A stretch of 64,000 nucleotides of DNA from Kaistella chaponensis (lineage in GTDB: Bacteria > Bacteroidota > Bacteroidia > Flavobacteriales > Weeksellaceae). Below are positions 8,285 through 17,343 of this stretch, piece after piece. Numbering within the stretch: position 1 is the stretch's first letter; each line of letters opens with the position of its first letter. The notes below the pieces were generated by a model, which was not told where the DNA came from, did not search any database, and saw only the letters and a list, made by a program, of their open reading frames with translations. The DNA lies in the NCBI RefSeq assembly GCF_900156725.1, contig NZ_FTOI01000001.1:248001-312000 (forward strand). Reading direction: 5' to 3'. The translations under genes were made by a program, and so were the position numbers.

Positions 8285-9279
8285 TAGTTTACAAAAGAAT
8301 TTGTGCTATAGAAATCCGCAGCTTCGGCGATCACCTGATCCATTTCTTCTAAAGTGAAAACTTCTAAGAATTTACGCCGGAAATCTTTAAAATGAGGTAT
8401 TCCACGGAAATAATTGCTGTAATGTTGACGCATTTCGATGAGTCCTAATCTTTCGCCTTTCCATTCCATGCTCCATTCTGCATGTTGGCGAACTGCTTCT
8501 AATCTTTGTTCAATCGTAGGTTCGGGAAGAATTTCTCCGGTTTTGAAATAGTGTTTTACTTCATTGAAAATCCAAGGATAACCAATCGCACCGCGACCGA
8601 TCATAATGCCGTCACAGTCGTATTTGTTTTTGTATTCCAGCGCTTTTTGGGGAGAATCTACATCGCCGTTTCCAAAAATTGGAATATTGATTCGGGGATT
8701 GTTTTTCACTTTTGAAATATAATTCCAGTCCGCTTCACCTTTGTACATTTGAGCGCGAGTTCGGGCGTGAATGGTTAAAGCTTTTACACCGACATCTTGC
8801 AGTCTTTCGGCAACTTCCATGATATTAATGGTTTCGGTGTCCCAACCTAAACGTGTTTTCACGGTTACAGGTAAATCGGTAGAATTTACCACGGCTTTGG
8901 TGAGGCGAATCATGAGGTCAATATCTTTTAAAACTCCAGCTCCGGCTCCTTTGCAAACTACTTTTTTTACGGGGCACCCGAAATTGATATCAACGATGTC
9001 TGGATTTACGGCGGCTACAATTTTTGCGGAAAGTGCCATTGCTTCTTCATCGCCACCAAAAATTTGAATTCCGACGGGTCTTTCATAATCGAAAATATCC
9101 AGTTTTTTCATGCTTTTCATGGCATCGCGAATTAGTCCTTCCGAAGAAATAAATTCAGAATACATCATGTCTGCACCGTGCATTTTGCATAATCTGCGAA
9201 ATGGTGGATCAGAGACATCTTCCATAGGAGCGAGCAACAAAGGAAATTCTGGCAGTTCGATATTACCGATTTTTATCAT
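8284..9279 (-). CDS. dusB: tRNA-dihydrouridine synthase, DusB type
   Basis: A 331-residue FMN-dependent enzyme that reduces uridine to dihydrouridine in the D-loop of tRNAs using NADPH. The TIM barrel opens with APMEDVSDPPFRRL. The catalytic cysteine lies in NFGCPVKKV, and the family's VKTRLGW, HARTRAQMYKG, GNGDV and GRGAIG segments follow in order. The C-terminal helical domain ends near LEEMDQVIAEA. ATG at 9279 is preceded by a TACCTTTG box only 4 bases away, which suggests transcription starts at or next to the start codon. It heads a two-gene unit with the lipoprotein gene. Confidence 0.95.
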   Translation of the reverse strand: MIKIGNIELPEFPLLLAPMEDVSDPPFRRLCKMHGADMMYSEFISSEGLIRDAMKSMKKLDIFDYERPVGIQIFGGDEEAMALSAKIVAAVNPDIVDINFGCPVKKVVCKGAGAGVLKDIDLMIRLTKAVVNSTDLPVTVKTRLGWDTETINIMEVAERLQDVGVKALTIHARTRAQMYKGEADWNYISKVKNNPRINIPIFGNGDVDSPQKALEYKNKYDCDGIMIGRGAIGYPWIFNEVKHYFKTGEILPEPTIEQRLEAVRQHAEWSMEWKGERLGLIEMRQHYSNYFRGIPHFKDFRRKFLEVFTLEEMDQVIAEAADFYSTNSFVN

Positions 9280-9283
9280 GATG

Positions 9284-9291
9284 CAAAGGTA
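9284..9291 (-). promoter_or_regulatory. TANNTTTG box abutting the dusB start codon
   Basis: On the minus strand TACCTTTG matches the Bacteroidota -7 consensus TANNTTTG and ends four bases before the ATG. A clear TTTG -33 element is not visible at the expected distance. If active, the transcript would have little or no leader. Confidence 0.5.
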
Positions 9292-9398
9292 ATTTTTTTG
9301 GGTGGAATGAAGAAAAGAGAATTTTAGAGAACGTTTTCGACGAGTTACAAAAAAACAGACTCCAATGAAATCTGTTTGATGTTGAAAAGTACATTTTA

Positions 9399-9602
9399 TC
9401 AGTCGAAATCGTGGTGGGTATCATCTTTTGAGTTTCTATATACAAACCACATTCCGATTGTTAAACCGACAACTCCTGCAACCGCCGTCATTAAAGCCCG
9501 TTCCATTTTGTCGGGTTCAGTGTTTCCGATATAATTAAACAGGAATAAAATGATGAAAGTGAGAACTGCAATTACTGCATATTTAGTACTTTTTATATTC
9601 AT
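9399..9602 (-). CDS. Small membrane protein, 67 aa
   Basis: Not recognised. Two hydrophobic helices are evident (YAVIAVLTFIILFLFNYIG and MTAVAGVVGLTIGMWFVY), joined by a short charged loop, and the tail is acidic and His-rich (DDTHHDFD). The start overlaps the stop of the preceding DUF3575-like gene by one base (TAATG), which supports it being translated as part of the three-gene unit thioredoxin-like / DUF3575-like / this gene. Confidence 0.7.
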   Translation of the reverse strand: MNIKSTKYAVIAVLTFIILFLFNYIGNTEPDKMERALMTAVAGVVGLTIGMWFVYRNSKDDTHHDFD

Positions 9603-10234
9603 TATCTTAATTTATATGAAATCATGATTCCTCCTCTATAAGGCAAAAACTCGCCGCTTTGATCCCAGTTTCGGCCATCATCATCATAGCGCACGCCGAG
9701 AGTTTTATGATATCCTTTGTAATAACTTTGCATGGTTCCAGCACTTGCAAACAGATCCATGTTCCAATTTTCAGAAAGTTTGAATTGATAACCCACTGTT
9801 GCGCCCAGTATAAAAGAATATCCATTCTGGTATAGATCTGAAGTGATGTAGGTTGGCGAATCTGGAGTATATTTATAAGGGCCATCACTCCAATAATTCC
9901 ATTTTTGAATAATGTACCGAGCTGCAGAAATATTTGCGCCCACATAAAAGTGTTTGAAAGCTTCATCAAAATAATATCTTCCGTCGAGACCGATCATATA
10001 GACTTGCGCATACTTTCCGGCAAATGATTTCCAGGGAGAAATAAATACATCGCCTTGAATAGTCATTTTTTTATTGAGTTGATATTCTAGTCCTGCATTC
10101 AGGATTCCAACAGGAAGAAAGAGTGCATTTGCTTTGATATATAATTTTTTCGGAGCGATCGCAATAGTATCCTGAATTTGACCGCTTGCAAAAGAGGCAA
10201 GGGAAATCGATAAGGCCAAAATTAATTTTTTCAA
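9602..10234 (-). CDS. DUF3575-like outer-membrane beta-barrel protein
   Basis: A 210-residue protein with a signal peptide (MKKLILALSISLASFASGQ). The mature part resembles DUF3575 proteins of Bacteroidota: an early KANALFLPVGILNAGLEYQL segment, then strands such as DGRYYFDEAFKHFYVGANIS and YSFILGATVGYQFKL, ending in YRGGIMISYKLR. The family is thought to be a small outer-membrane barrel; no activity is known. It lies 10 bp downstream of the thioredoxin-family gene and is coupled to the small membrane gene. Confidence 0.75.
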   Translation of the reverse strand: MKKLILALSISLASFASGQIQDTIAIAPKKLYIKANALFLPVGILNAGLEYQLNKKMTIQGDVFISPWKSFAGKYAQVYMIGLDGRYYFDEAFKHFYVGANISAARYIIQKWNYWSDGPYKYTPDSPTYITSDLYQNGYSFILGATVGYQFKLSENWNMDLFASAGTMQSYYKGYHKTLGVRYDDDGRNWDQSGEFLPYRGGIMISYKLR

Positions 10235-10244
10235 AATAGAATTG

Positions 10245-11417
10245 TTATTTTAATGTTTCTAAAAGTTTGGTGGCCATCGTTGCATCTTTTCCTTGAGTTG
10301 TAGCAAGATTCTTCGCAATTTCGGCATACATTTTTGCATTTTCTTTATTCCCAGATTTAAAATATAGTTTTGCAAGAATATAAGTGTTTTCGGCATTTTC
10401 GCTTTTCATGACTGATTTTTCAGCCCATTCTTCGGCTTTTCTAAGAGCCATCGGATTAGAAATATGCTCACTGAAAATCCAGGCGGCTTTGATTAATTCT
10501 TCGGTATCGAAATTATCGGAATTTTTGTAATATTCTAAAGCTGCTTTTTCGTAGCCTTCATAATTAGAAACACTAGGATAGAACATGACTTTCATTCTGT
10601 TCAAAGCAGTTTCTGCGTCGGCTTTGCCAATGAGTGGTGTCGCATTTTTATAGAAATACTCATCATTTATAATTCCTGTTTTTTGGTCCAAAGAATTTTC
10701 TAGAATCTTCGAAATTTTGATATTGGCATCAAACTGTTTATAAATATCCTCCGACATTAAACTGATTATTTCTGCTTTTTTATTTACAAAAATTTTGTAA
10801 TTAGCATCGTTTGGAGATTTTAGAAAATAAAGCAACATTCCTAATTCATCCTTAGTAAGAGGGTCATTTTTTTTAACTTCAAAAAATCGTTCGGAAACTT
10901 TTTTAGCCAAATCATAATCACTTTCAGCGTATAGTCTCATCATATTCAATAAAAATTCTGGATCTTTTTCTCCTTTTTCAAAAAGCTCTTTATTAGAAAA
11001 AGTTGCAAATTTAGGATTGTTAGCTTCTTTCGCGATGGTTAAAAAATCTTTCTCGCTCATATAACCATAGTTTTTCGTTACCACTTCTCCGTCTCCATTT
11101 AGGAAAAGAAAAGTAGGATAGGAACGAATCCCGTATTTGAGGGCTAATTCGCGGCCTTCGCCTTTTTCCATATCAAATCTTGCATTGATAAAATTGGCGT
11201 TATAATATTCTTTAACCGATGGTAGAGGGAAAATGTTTTTTTCCATCAATTTACAAGGGCCACACCAAACCGCAAATGCATCGATAAAAATGAGTTTTTT
11301 TTCAGCTTTTGCTTTGGCAAGAATTTCTTTAAAGGTTATTTGTTGAAAGTTGATTCCATCCTGGGAAAATAAGAGCGTAGAAAACCCTATCAGAAAAAGA
11401 GACAGTAACTTGTTCAT
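10245..11417 (-). CDS. Exported thioredoxin-family protein with helical repeat C-terminus
   Basis: A 390-residue exported protein. After the signal peptide (to about residue 18) comes a thioredoxin-fold domain with the redox pair C52/C55 in AVWCGPCKLME, and a cis-proline segment SYPTFLFLNGDG. From about residue 150 onward the sequence is helical with TPR-like character, for example TYILAKLYFKSGNKENAKMYAEIAK shown here by its parts ILAKLYFKSGN and ENAKMYAEIAK. It probably acts in the periplasm as a thiol-disulfide reductase or oxidase. It is the first gene of a unit with the DUF3575-like gene. Confidence 0.85.
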   Translation of the reverse strand: MNKLLSLFLIGFSTLLFSQDGINFQQITFKEILAKAKAEKKLIFIDAFAVWCGPCKLMEKNIFPLPSVKEYYNANFINARFDMEKGEGRELALKYGIRSYPTFLFLNGDGEVVTKNYGYMSEKDFLTIAKEANNPKFATFSNKELFEKGEKDPEFLLNMMRLYAESDYDLAKKVSERFFEVKKNDPLTKDELGMLLYFLKSPNDANYKIFVNKKAEIISLMSEDIYKQFDANIKISKILENSLDQKTGIINDEYFYKNATPLIGKADAETALNRMKVMFYPSVSNYEGYEKAALEYYKNSDNFDTEELIKAAWIFSEHISNPMALRKAEEWAEKSVMKSENAENTYILAKLYFKSGNKENAKMYAEIAKNLATTQGKDATMATKLLETLK

Positions 11418-11591
11418 TTTTTATTAAAAATTTGATGCGAAGTTAATTATAAAAAAATAATCAAACTATTTTTTCAAAAACTTTTATACTGGCCATTAAT
11501 TAGAAATTTTTAAATTAAATTATTAAAAAAAGACAGGTAATATTATTGGAAATAGTGTAGGGATAAATTCATTTAATTGAATTATATTTAT

Positions 11592-11599
11592 TAGTTTTG
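11592..11599 (+). promoter_or_regulatory. Candidate -7 box for the T9SS adhesin gene
   Basis: TAGTTTTG matches TANNTTTG and lies 26 bp before the ATG at 11626. The -33 region is not obvious, so this rests on one element only. Confidence 0.4.
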
Positions 11600-11625
11600 G
11601 CAACGATTAATACAAACATTTTTTC

Positions 11626-13236
11626 ATGAAAAAACTTATACTAACGTGCACTTTAGCACTGGGGATTTTTGCGAATGCGCAATTTTCACAAAATTTTGAT
11701 GCAGGAACCACTGCTCCTGCAGGATGGTCTGTAATAAATGACGGTGGGAACGGATTTATTTTTGGGGTTCCACCTGCAGTAAGTGCAGGTGTACCAGGAG
11801 CTCACAGTGGAGCAAACGTTGCAAGCATTAAATTTGATACTGCTGCGCATAACGATTTTTTGGTAACACCTGCAATAACGGTTACGGCAGGAGTAAATGA
11901 CCGACTTTCCTTTTGGGTAGCAAGTTATAGCGCTTCTTTTTTAGAAAACTATAATGTAATGTTGTCTACAGGACCTGTCGCACCTACAGTACCTGCTGAT
12001 TTTACAGTTACCTTAAAAGGAACTACGAAAGCGCCAAATACTTGGAAGAAAGAAGTAATTGATTTAACTCCTTATATTGGAACTACGGTTTATGTAGGTT
12101 TACATGCGGTTGATACGGATCAGTTTTACTTGTATTTTGATGATGTAGTGAATGATAGTGCTCCAACAACTGTACCTTCTTGTACTGTTCTTTCTGCTCC
12201 TGCAGACGCAGCTACTGGTACAACAGTAAGACCAGGTTTTGCGTGGAACGCAGCGACAGGAGCTGAACTAGGGTATAAATTAAGTGTAGGAACAACTTCT
12301 GGTGGAACAGATGTTTTAAATGCAGTACCTGTCAATGCTTTAAAATATGATCTTCCGCTTTCAAGTGCAGTTTTGGCAGCAAATACAAAATATTATGCTA
12401 AAGTTGTTGCTTATAATGCTGTTGGTGATGCGACAGGTTGTACAGAAACAACATTTACTACCGGTGCAAATGCTTATGCGCCGTATTGTGGTCCGCACAT
12501 TTCTTCCACACCTACGCAACTTGCGCCGATTACATTATTTACTCTTAATACAATTACAAATGATACGGATGCTGCAGCAACCAGTGTAGGAGCTTTTGCA
12601 GTAAATGAAACTTTTTTAAGTTCAAATATTACTGTATTGAGCGATTTAACTACAATTCCTTTTAGTTTAACGGGTATTGGAATTACAGGAAATGGTTGGG
12701 CAACTTCAATTTTTGTTGACTGGAATAATGATGGTGATTTCTTAGATGCAGGAGAATCTTATTTTAACACTACAGCAAGCATCAAGAGATCGACTACTGT
12801 TAGTGCTGCAAACAAAGTTACTTTGACTGGTACTTTAGCAATTCCAGCTGGAACTGCTTTTGGAGTGAAAAGAGTGAGAGTGAAATACAATTTCTCTGGA
12901 ACTACAATTAACGGTACGCTTACTACAGCGTGTACAGACATGACTAATGGTCAGGTTGAAGATTATGCAATTGATTACAAAGAAAAGGTTTTGGCAGTAT
13001 CTAACGGTACAAAAGAAGGATTATCAATATATCCTAATCCATTCCAGAATGTGTTGAAAATATCTGATGTGAAAGGAGTAAAATCAGTGGTTGTAAGTGA
13101 TGTTTCAGGAAGACAAGTGAAAAACATGGCTCCTTCTACTGAACTAGATTTATCAGCCTTGAAAACTGGTCTTTACATTGTAACACTTCAAATGGAAGAT
13201 GGAACAGTGAAATCTTTCAAAGCGGTTAAAAACTAA
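11626..13236 (+). CDS. Secreted multidomain adhesin-like protein with T9SS type A sorting tail
   Basis: A 536-residue protein exported by Sec and then by the type IX secretion system to the cell surface or medium. A signal peptide (to about residue 19) is followed by a choice-of-anchor-J-like domain (about 20-185: QNFDAGTTAPAGWSVIND, then VYVGLHAVDTDQFYLYFDDV). Next come a fibronectin-III-like domain (about 190-285), and a GEVED-type domain (about 385-470: DWNNDGDFLDAGES and GQVEDYAIDY). The C-terminal sorting tail is at about 465-536 (LSIYPNPFQNVLKI, then DLSALKTGLYIVTLQ). Alanine- and threonine-rich composition is usual for such surface proteins. It is a monocistronic unit with its own terminator. 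The ligand is unknown. Confidence 0.9.
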   Translation: MKKLILTCTLALGIFANAQFSQNFDAGTTAPAGWSVINDGGNGFIFGVPPAVSAGVPGAHSGANVASIKFDTAAHNDFLVTPAITVTAGVNDRLSFWVASYSASFLENYNVMLSTGPVAPTVPADFTVTLKGTTKAPNTWKKEVIDLTPYIGTTVYVGLHAVDTDQFYLYFDDVVNDSAPTTVPSCTVLSAPADAATGTTVRPGFAWNAATGAELGYKLSVGTTSGGTDVLNAVPVNALKYDLPLSSAVLAANTKYYAKVVAYNAVGDATGCTETTFTTGANAYAPYCGPHISSTPTQLAPITLFTLNTITNDTDAAATSVGAFAVNETFLSSNITVLSDLTTIPFSLTGIGITGNGWATSIFVDWNNDGDFLDAGESYFNTTASIKRSTTVSAANKVTLTGTLAIPAGTAFGVKRVRVKYNFSGTTINGTLTTACTDMTNGQVEDYAIDYKEKVLAVSNGTKEGLSIYPNPFQNVLKISDVKGVKSVVVSDVSGRQVKNMAPSTELDLSALKTGLYIVTLQMEDGTVKSFKAVKN

Positions 13237-13258
13237 TATTTAATAGAAATATTGATTG

Positions 13259-13287
13259 CCGCCTCATTTTTGAGGCGGTTTTTTTTG
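13259..13287 (+). terminator. Terminator of the T9SS adhesin gene
   Basis: CCGCCTCA (13259-13266), loop TTTT, TGAGGCGG (13271-13278), followed by eight T residues. Confidence 0.93.
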
Positions 13288-13350
13288 TGAATGTTTTCAA
13301 TGTTTATTTGAAGAGGAATTAAATTTCAAGACCAGGTTGCATTTGTAGCA

Positions 13351-13377
13351 AAAAAAAACTCCGGGAAAACTCCGGAG
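13351..13377 (-). terminator. Terminator of glnS
   Basis: CTCCGG (13359-13364) pairs with CCGGAG (13372-13377). On the minus strand the hairpin is followed by eight or more T residues (the A-run at 13351-13358), 24 bp past the glnS stop. On the plus strand a shorter T-run also follows, so it may work both ways. Confidence 0.85.
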
Positions 13378-13400
13378 CTTTTTTGTTGACTAAAAATAGG

Positions 13401-15074
13401 TTATTCCAATTTAAAGGAATCTTTTAATGTTACTGTTCTGTTAAAAACAATTTTGTCGTCCGATGAATCCCGATCTTTGGTGAAATAGCCAATTCTTTGG
13501 AATTGATAAGGATGCCCAATTTCTGCATTTTGCAATCCGGGTTCTGCAAATCCCTGAACTGTTTTTAAACTCTCTGGATTGATGAATTCCATGAAGTCGG
13601 TTTCTTTCTCTGCATCCGGTTGCGGCGTCGTAAATAAACGGTCATAAATTCTAACTTCCACGGGAATGGCATGTTGTGCGGAAACCCAATGTAACGTACC
13701 TTTTACTTTTCTTAAGCTTTCCTCGGATCCACTTCCGGATTTGCTTTTTTCGTCATAAGTAGCATAAATGGTGGTAATTTCTCCGTTTTCGTCTTTATCT
13801 ACGCTTTCAGCTTTAATGATGTAAGCGGATTTCAAACGAACTTCTCCGCCTAATTTTAAGCGGAAAAACTTCTTATTTCCTTCTTCTTTGAAATCTTCTC
13901 TTTCGATATAAATTTCTTTGCTGAAAGGAACTGTTCTTGTTCCTGCATTTTCATCTTCCGGATTATTTTCAGTTTCCAGCCATTCTTCTTCATTTTCTGG
14001 ATAATTGGTAATCACGAGTTTCACAGGATCAATAACGGTCATTACTCTGGTTGCGACTTTATTTAGATCTTCGCGAACGAAAAATTCCAGCAACTGTATA
14101 TCAATTAAATTTTCTCTTTTTGCAACACCAACGCGTTCGATAAAATTAATGATGGAAGCCGGCGTAAAACCTAATCTCCGCATCCCGGAAATTGTAGGCA
14201 TTCTGGGATCATCCCAACCTGAAACTGCTTTTTCGGCAACTAACCTTTGTAATTTTCTTTTAGAAGTGATCATGTAAGAAACGTTCATTCTTGCAAATTC
14301 CCGCTGTTTGTTTCTCACCGTATTTTCCTCATAAACCTGATCCAAATACCAATCATAAAGTGGTCTGTGATTCTCAAATTCCAAGGAACATAAGGAGTGA
14401 GAAATCTGTTCGATATAATCGGATTCTCCATGTGCCCAATCGTACATCGGATAAATTTTCCATTTTTCACCCGTTCTGTGATGAGGTTTTTTCAAAATTC
14501 TGTACATCACCGGATCACGCATATTCATGTTCGGAGATTTCATATCAATTTTTGCCCGAAGCGACATGGAACCTTCTTCGAATTCCCCATTTTTCATTTT
14601 TTCAAAAAGGGCTAAACTTTCCTCGGTCGGTCTGTTTCTATAGGGAGAATCTACCCCTTCTTCAAAAGGATTTTTTCTTTGTTCGGTGATTTTTTCTGAA
14701 GGTTGTTCGTCTACATAAGCTATTCCATCTTTAACCATTTGAACTGCCCAATCGTATAATTGATCAAAATAGTCGGAAGTATATAATTCCTGATCATATT
14801 TAAATCCTAACCAATCGATATCTGCTTTGATGGAATCTACGAATTCTTGCTCTTCTTTAGCAGGATTGGTGTCATCAAAACGTAAATTTACGGGTGCTCC
14901 ATATTTTTCACCAAAACCAAAATTAATGCAGATCGCTTTGGTGTGACCAATGTGTAAATAACCATTAGGTTCTGGCGGAAAACGAAAACGCAATTTTTCT
15001 TTCGGGAAACCTGCCGCGATATCTTCTTCTATTATATGCTCAATAAAATTGAGGGATTTTTTTAGTTCTTCCAT
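13401..15074 (-). CDS. glnS: Glutaminyl-tRNA synthetase
   Basis: A 557-residue class I aminoacyl-tRNA synthetase that charges tRNA-Gln directly. The HIGH motif is at 41-44 (GYLHIGH) after the RFRFPPEPNG strand, and the KMSKS-equivalent loop reads MITSKRKL. The C-terminal anticodon-binding beta-barrels are complete (RIYDRLFTTPQPDAEK, then FQRIGYFTKDRDS). The start at 15074 (MEELKKSLNFIEHIIEEDIA) is preferred over an in-frame start at 15134, because a TACTTTTG promoter box falls within the extra segment. A decayed copy of its first codons and leader lies at 16929-16993. Confidence 0.97.
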   Translation of the reverse strand: MEELKKSLNFIEHIIEEDIAAGFPKEKLRFRFPPEPNGYLHIGHTKAICINFGFGEKYGAPVNLRFDDTNPAKEEQEFVDSIKADIDWLGFKYDQELYTSDYFDQLYDWAVQMVKDGIAYVDEQPSEKITEQRKNPFEEGVDSPYRNRPTEESLALFEKMKNGEFEEGSMSLRAKIDMKSPNMNMRDPVMYRILKKPHHRTGEKWKIYPMYDWAHGESDYIEQISHSLCSLEFENHRPLYDWYLDQVYEENTVRNKQREFARMNVSYMITSKRKLQRLVAEKAVSGWDDPRMPTISGMRRLGFTPASIINFIERVGVAKRENLIDIQLLEFFVREDLNKVATRVMTVIDPVKLVITNYPENEEEWLETENNPEDENAGTRTVPFSKEIYIEREDFKEEGNKKFFRLKLGGEVRLKSAYIIKAESVDKDENGEITTIYATYDEKSKSGSGSEESLRKVKGTLHWVSAQHAIPVEVRIYDRLFTTPQPDAEKETDFMEFINPESLKTVQGFAEPGLQNAEIGHPYQFQRIGYFTKDRDSSDDKIVFNRTVTLKDSFKLE

Positions 15075-15114
15075 AGTAGTTCTTGTAGGCCACAAATTTA
15101 TGGAAAAAATTTGC

Positions 15115-15122
15115 CAAAAGTA
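15115..15122 (-). promoter_or_regulatory. Candidate -7 box of glnS
   Basis: TACTTTTG on the minus strand matches TANNTTTG and would give a leader of about 35 bases before the ATG at 15074. Confidence 0.45.
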
Positions 15123-15400
15123 GAACTCTATCATTTTTATAGTAACAAGGATGTAGTATGTTATTTTTAAAGAATAGATTTCTGCATTATTAAACGATGG
15201 TCTACAATTTTTTAATCCTGTTTTTTTACGAAATATTGTTACAAATAGTAAAAATAGTATTAATTTTAAGCATTAAGATCTCATTTATCATCTAAAACGA
15301 TTATCGACAAAGCAATAAAAACAATTGAAGATCATTATAACGATGAATGAGGCTCTAAATGAAACTCTTTTTAAAAATACACCTGTGAAATTATAAATTT

Positions 15401-16003
15401 ATGCTTTTTAAGTACATCCCAATGATCTATTTGATAATGATTTATCTCTGTTTGATCATTTCTTTCTTGCGCAGAAAATCAGATCGGCATCACATTTTTA
15501 TATATTTTCTCATCGTCGCGGTAGTCGAAACCTTACCGCTAATTGTCACCTTAGAATTGAATCGAATTTACAGTATCGCTTCCTTTTTCTACATTGCGTA
15601 TTTTACGTACTATTATGCAAAAGAAATGCAGAACAAAAAGTATTTTATCTGTCCTTTGGGCTTATTTATTGCTGTCATCGGTTCTGTTTTTATGGTAAAT
15701 TCAAATTATTCATTTGCTATTGGTCTCGGTGTTGCAGTCGCCTTCTTTTACATTATTCTTGCGCTTTATTGGCTCTTCGAACAGATTACAAACGTACAAG
15801 ATATTTTTATTTTAAAGAAACAGGCGTTCTGGTTGAGTTCCGGACTTCTATTTTGGAGTATTATTTTTCTATTCAAAATTACGCTGATGTATTGGCTTGA
15901 AGCAAATGACTATGCTTTTTTAATTATTTTAGATAAAATTTTTAAAGTTTCAGTACTTATCACATATGTTTTTTTTCTTATTGCGATTACCCGTAAATTC
16001 TAA
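15401..16003 (+). CDS. Polytopic membrane protein, putative sensor partner of kinase 1
   Basis: Not recognised by name. The 200-residue protein is almost all hydrophobic, with about six to seven transmembrane helices (for example MIYLIMIYLCLIISFL, SIASFFYIAYFTYYY, GLGVAVAFFYIILALYWLF and VSVLITYVFFLIAI). It is 5 bp upstream of a histidine kinase that has only one membrane helix and no sensor domain. The same pair recurs at 20311-21682, so I infer that this protein supplies the sensing part of a split two-component sensor. The two membrane proteins share a layout, including a W-x-S/SF-x-L-L-x-W/WA-x-x-F-x-F-K/R-I segment near residue 150. Confidence 0.75.
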   Translation: MLFKYIPMIYLIMIYLCLIISFLRRKSDRHHIFIYFLIVAVVETLPLIVTLELNRIYSIASFFYIAYFTYYYAKEMQNKKYFICPLGLFIAVIGSVFMVNSNYSFAIGLGVAVAFFYIILALYWLFEQITNVQDIFILKKQAFWLSSGLLFWSIIFLFKITLMYWLEANDYAFLIILDKIFKVSVLITYVFFLIAITRKF

Positions 16004-16008
16004 ATTGA

Positions 16009-16812
16009 ATGGAAGTTCTACCCATCGAAATTAAATTTTCCATAATTATTGCTATTCTCTTGATGGTAGTTATTGTGGTGTTTTTAATTTTTATCATTGT
16101 ACTTTATTATCGGCGTCAAATGATTTTCACCAAAGAGGAAAGGTTGAAAGAAATGGAGCATCGTACTCAATTATTGCAGCAGGAAATAGATTACCGAAAG
16201 AAAATGCAAAATGAGCACGATCGCGTCTCTCATGATTTACATGATGACTTGGGATCAGGAATCACCGCGCTGAAACTTCAAACACAATTTATCAAACAAA
16301 AAACAACCGACTTAAATATCAGTCAAAATATTGAGGAATTGCTCCAAACTTGTGACGAACTAAATGTTTCGATGCGCCAAATTCTGTGGAATCTCAAAGT
16401 AGGTGATGATGAATTAGAAAATGTAGTGCAGCGTACTATTCAGTATACCAAAAGTTTTTTTGCGAAAACCAATATCGAAGTTCACATCTCCAAATCACAG
16501 ATCGGACATGATCGAATTTCTGCAAACACCAGAAGAAGCCTTTTTTTATGCCTGAAAGAAGCGCTCAACAATGTGTACAGACACAGCAAATGCAAAAATG
16601 TGGAAGTTAAGTATTCTCAACTAGAAAACATTTTACTCATTGATGTGATCGATGATGGAGTAGGTTTGATCAATGCGGAAGCTAAAGGAAATGGACTGAA
16701 AAATATGGAAGCCAGAATGGTTGCTTTAGACGGGTCATTCAGTATTTTGCCTTCTGAAAAAGGACTTCACCTCCAAATGTTAGTTGATTTGGAAGAAGAA
16801 TATCTTAAATGA
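16009..16812 (+). CDS. Sensor histidine kinase 1, NarL-partner (HisKA_3) type
   Basis: A 267-residue kinase. One transmembrane helix (about 10-34) leads into a coiled-coil linker. The HisKA_3 dimerisation domain has the probable phospho-acceptor H78 in RVSHDLHDDLGSG, and the HATPase_c domain has N-box EALNNVYRHS and G1 box DDGVG. Such kinases pair with LuxR-type regulators; the only one nearby is at 18943. It shares a closely similar layout with kinase 2 (20891), including LHDDLG-x-GI-x-ALKLQT and LPSEKGLHL. A menC remnant begins right after its stop codon. Confidence 0.92.
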   Translation: MEVLPIEIKFSIIIAILLMVVIVVFLIFIIVLYYRRQMIFTKEERLKEMEHRTQLLQQEIDYRKKMQNEHDRVSHDLHDDLGSGITALKLQTQFIKQKTTDLNISQNIEELLQTCDELNVSMRQILWNLKVGDDELENVVQRTIQYTKSFFAKTNIEVHISKSQIGHDRISANTRRSLFLCLKEALNNVYRHSKCKNVEVKYSQLENILLIDVIDDGVGLINAEAKGNGLKNMEARMVALDGSFSILPSEKGLHLQMLVDLEEEYLK

Positions 16813-16849
16813 TCTTCTTAGTTTTGAGTGTGCATTTCTCTGCTTTTTT

Positions 16850-16900
16850 TTCTCTGAATTCCCATTAACACCAATTTTGAGTTTGATACAATCGGAACCT
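16850..16900 (-). pseudogene. menC fragment
   Basis: This 51-bp block matches menC at 27421-27471 at 40 of 51 positions. On the minus strand it still reads GSDCIKLKIGVNGNSEK, against GFDCIKLKIGVDWNSEK in the intact gene, and most of the remaining differences are at third positions. Weaker similarity may extend left to the stop codon of kinase 1. It is too short to be a gene and is best read as a decaying remnant. Confidence 0.8.
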
Positions 16901-16928
16901 TACAGATCTTTGGTTAAAACGTTTACTA

Positions 16929-16993
16929 ATCTTCTTCTAAAATTTGCTCGATAAAATTGAGGAAGTTCGAATTTATGTAAAAAATGGCCAAAA
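16929..16993 (-). pseudogene. glnS 5'-end fragment with leader
   Basis: Positions 16929-16963 match glnS 15021-15055 at 30 of 35 bases, and read FLNFIEQILEED on the minus strand against the intact LNFIEHIIEED. After a gap of about 39 bp that removes the start codon, 16970-16993 matches the glnS leader and -7 region at 15095-15119. Similarity may go on weakly to about 17065. It lies directly next to the menC fragment. Confidence 0.8.
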
Positions 16994-17343
16994 AATAAAT
17001 CGGATTCGTTTAGAAATTGTTTGGTAGTAAAAAAGGATTTGAGGCATTGAAATATTCTAAAACACGAATTGGTTCTTCAATAAGGGAAATAGGTTTTTTT
17101 ATAAAAAGGTATTTGATAGAAGAAAATATTAATAGCTTTAGGTGAGATTGCAAGTCATTTATGAGTGATTCAATATGACGAAAATGGGTTATGGTGGTTA
17201 TTAATTGTTCCTTTTAAATTTATAGAATTAAAAACAATTTAGCATTCTTTGTTATTAATTGGTAATACATTCGAATAAAAGACCTAAAATCGTTAGTTAA
17301 AGTGTCAGTTTTTATTATTATATTTATCTAAACTAAAAAAACC

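Larger units (their letters stand above)
16813..17343. other. 530-bp gene-free stretch holding menC and glnS remnants
   Basis: No intact gene is seen. The first about 180 bp contain decayed pieces of menC (16850-16900) and of glnS with its upstream region (16929 to about 16993, weakly to about 17065), both in minus orientation. The rest (about 17070-17343) is AT-rich and I see no gene, terminator or clear promoter in it. Confidence 0.7.

Noticed and set aside
15075..15134. Upstream ATG at 15134 for glnS
   Set aside because: A TANNTTTG promoter box lies inside the extra segment and the added residues do not resemble GlnS N-termini.
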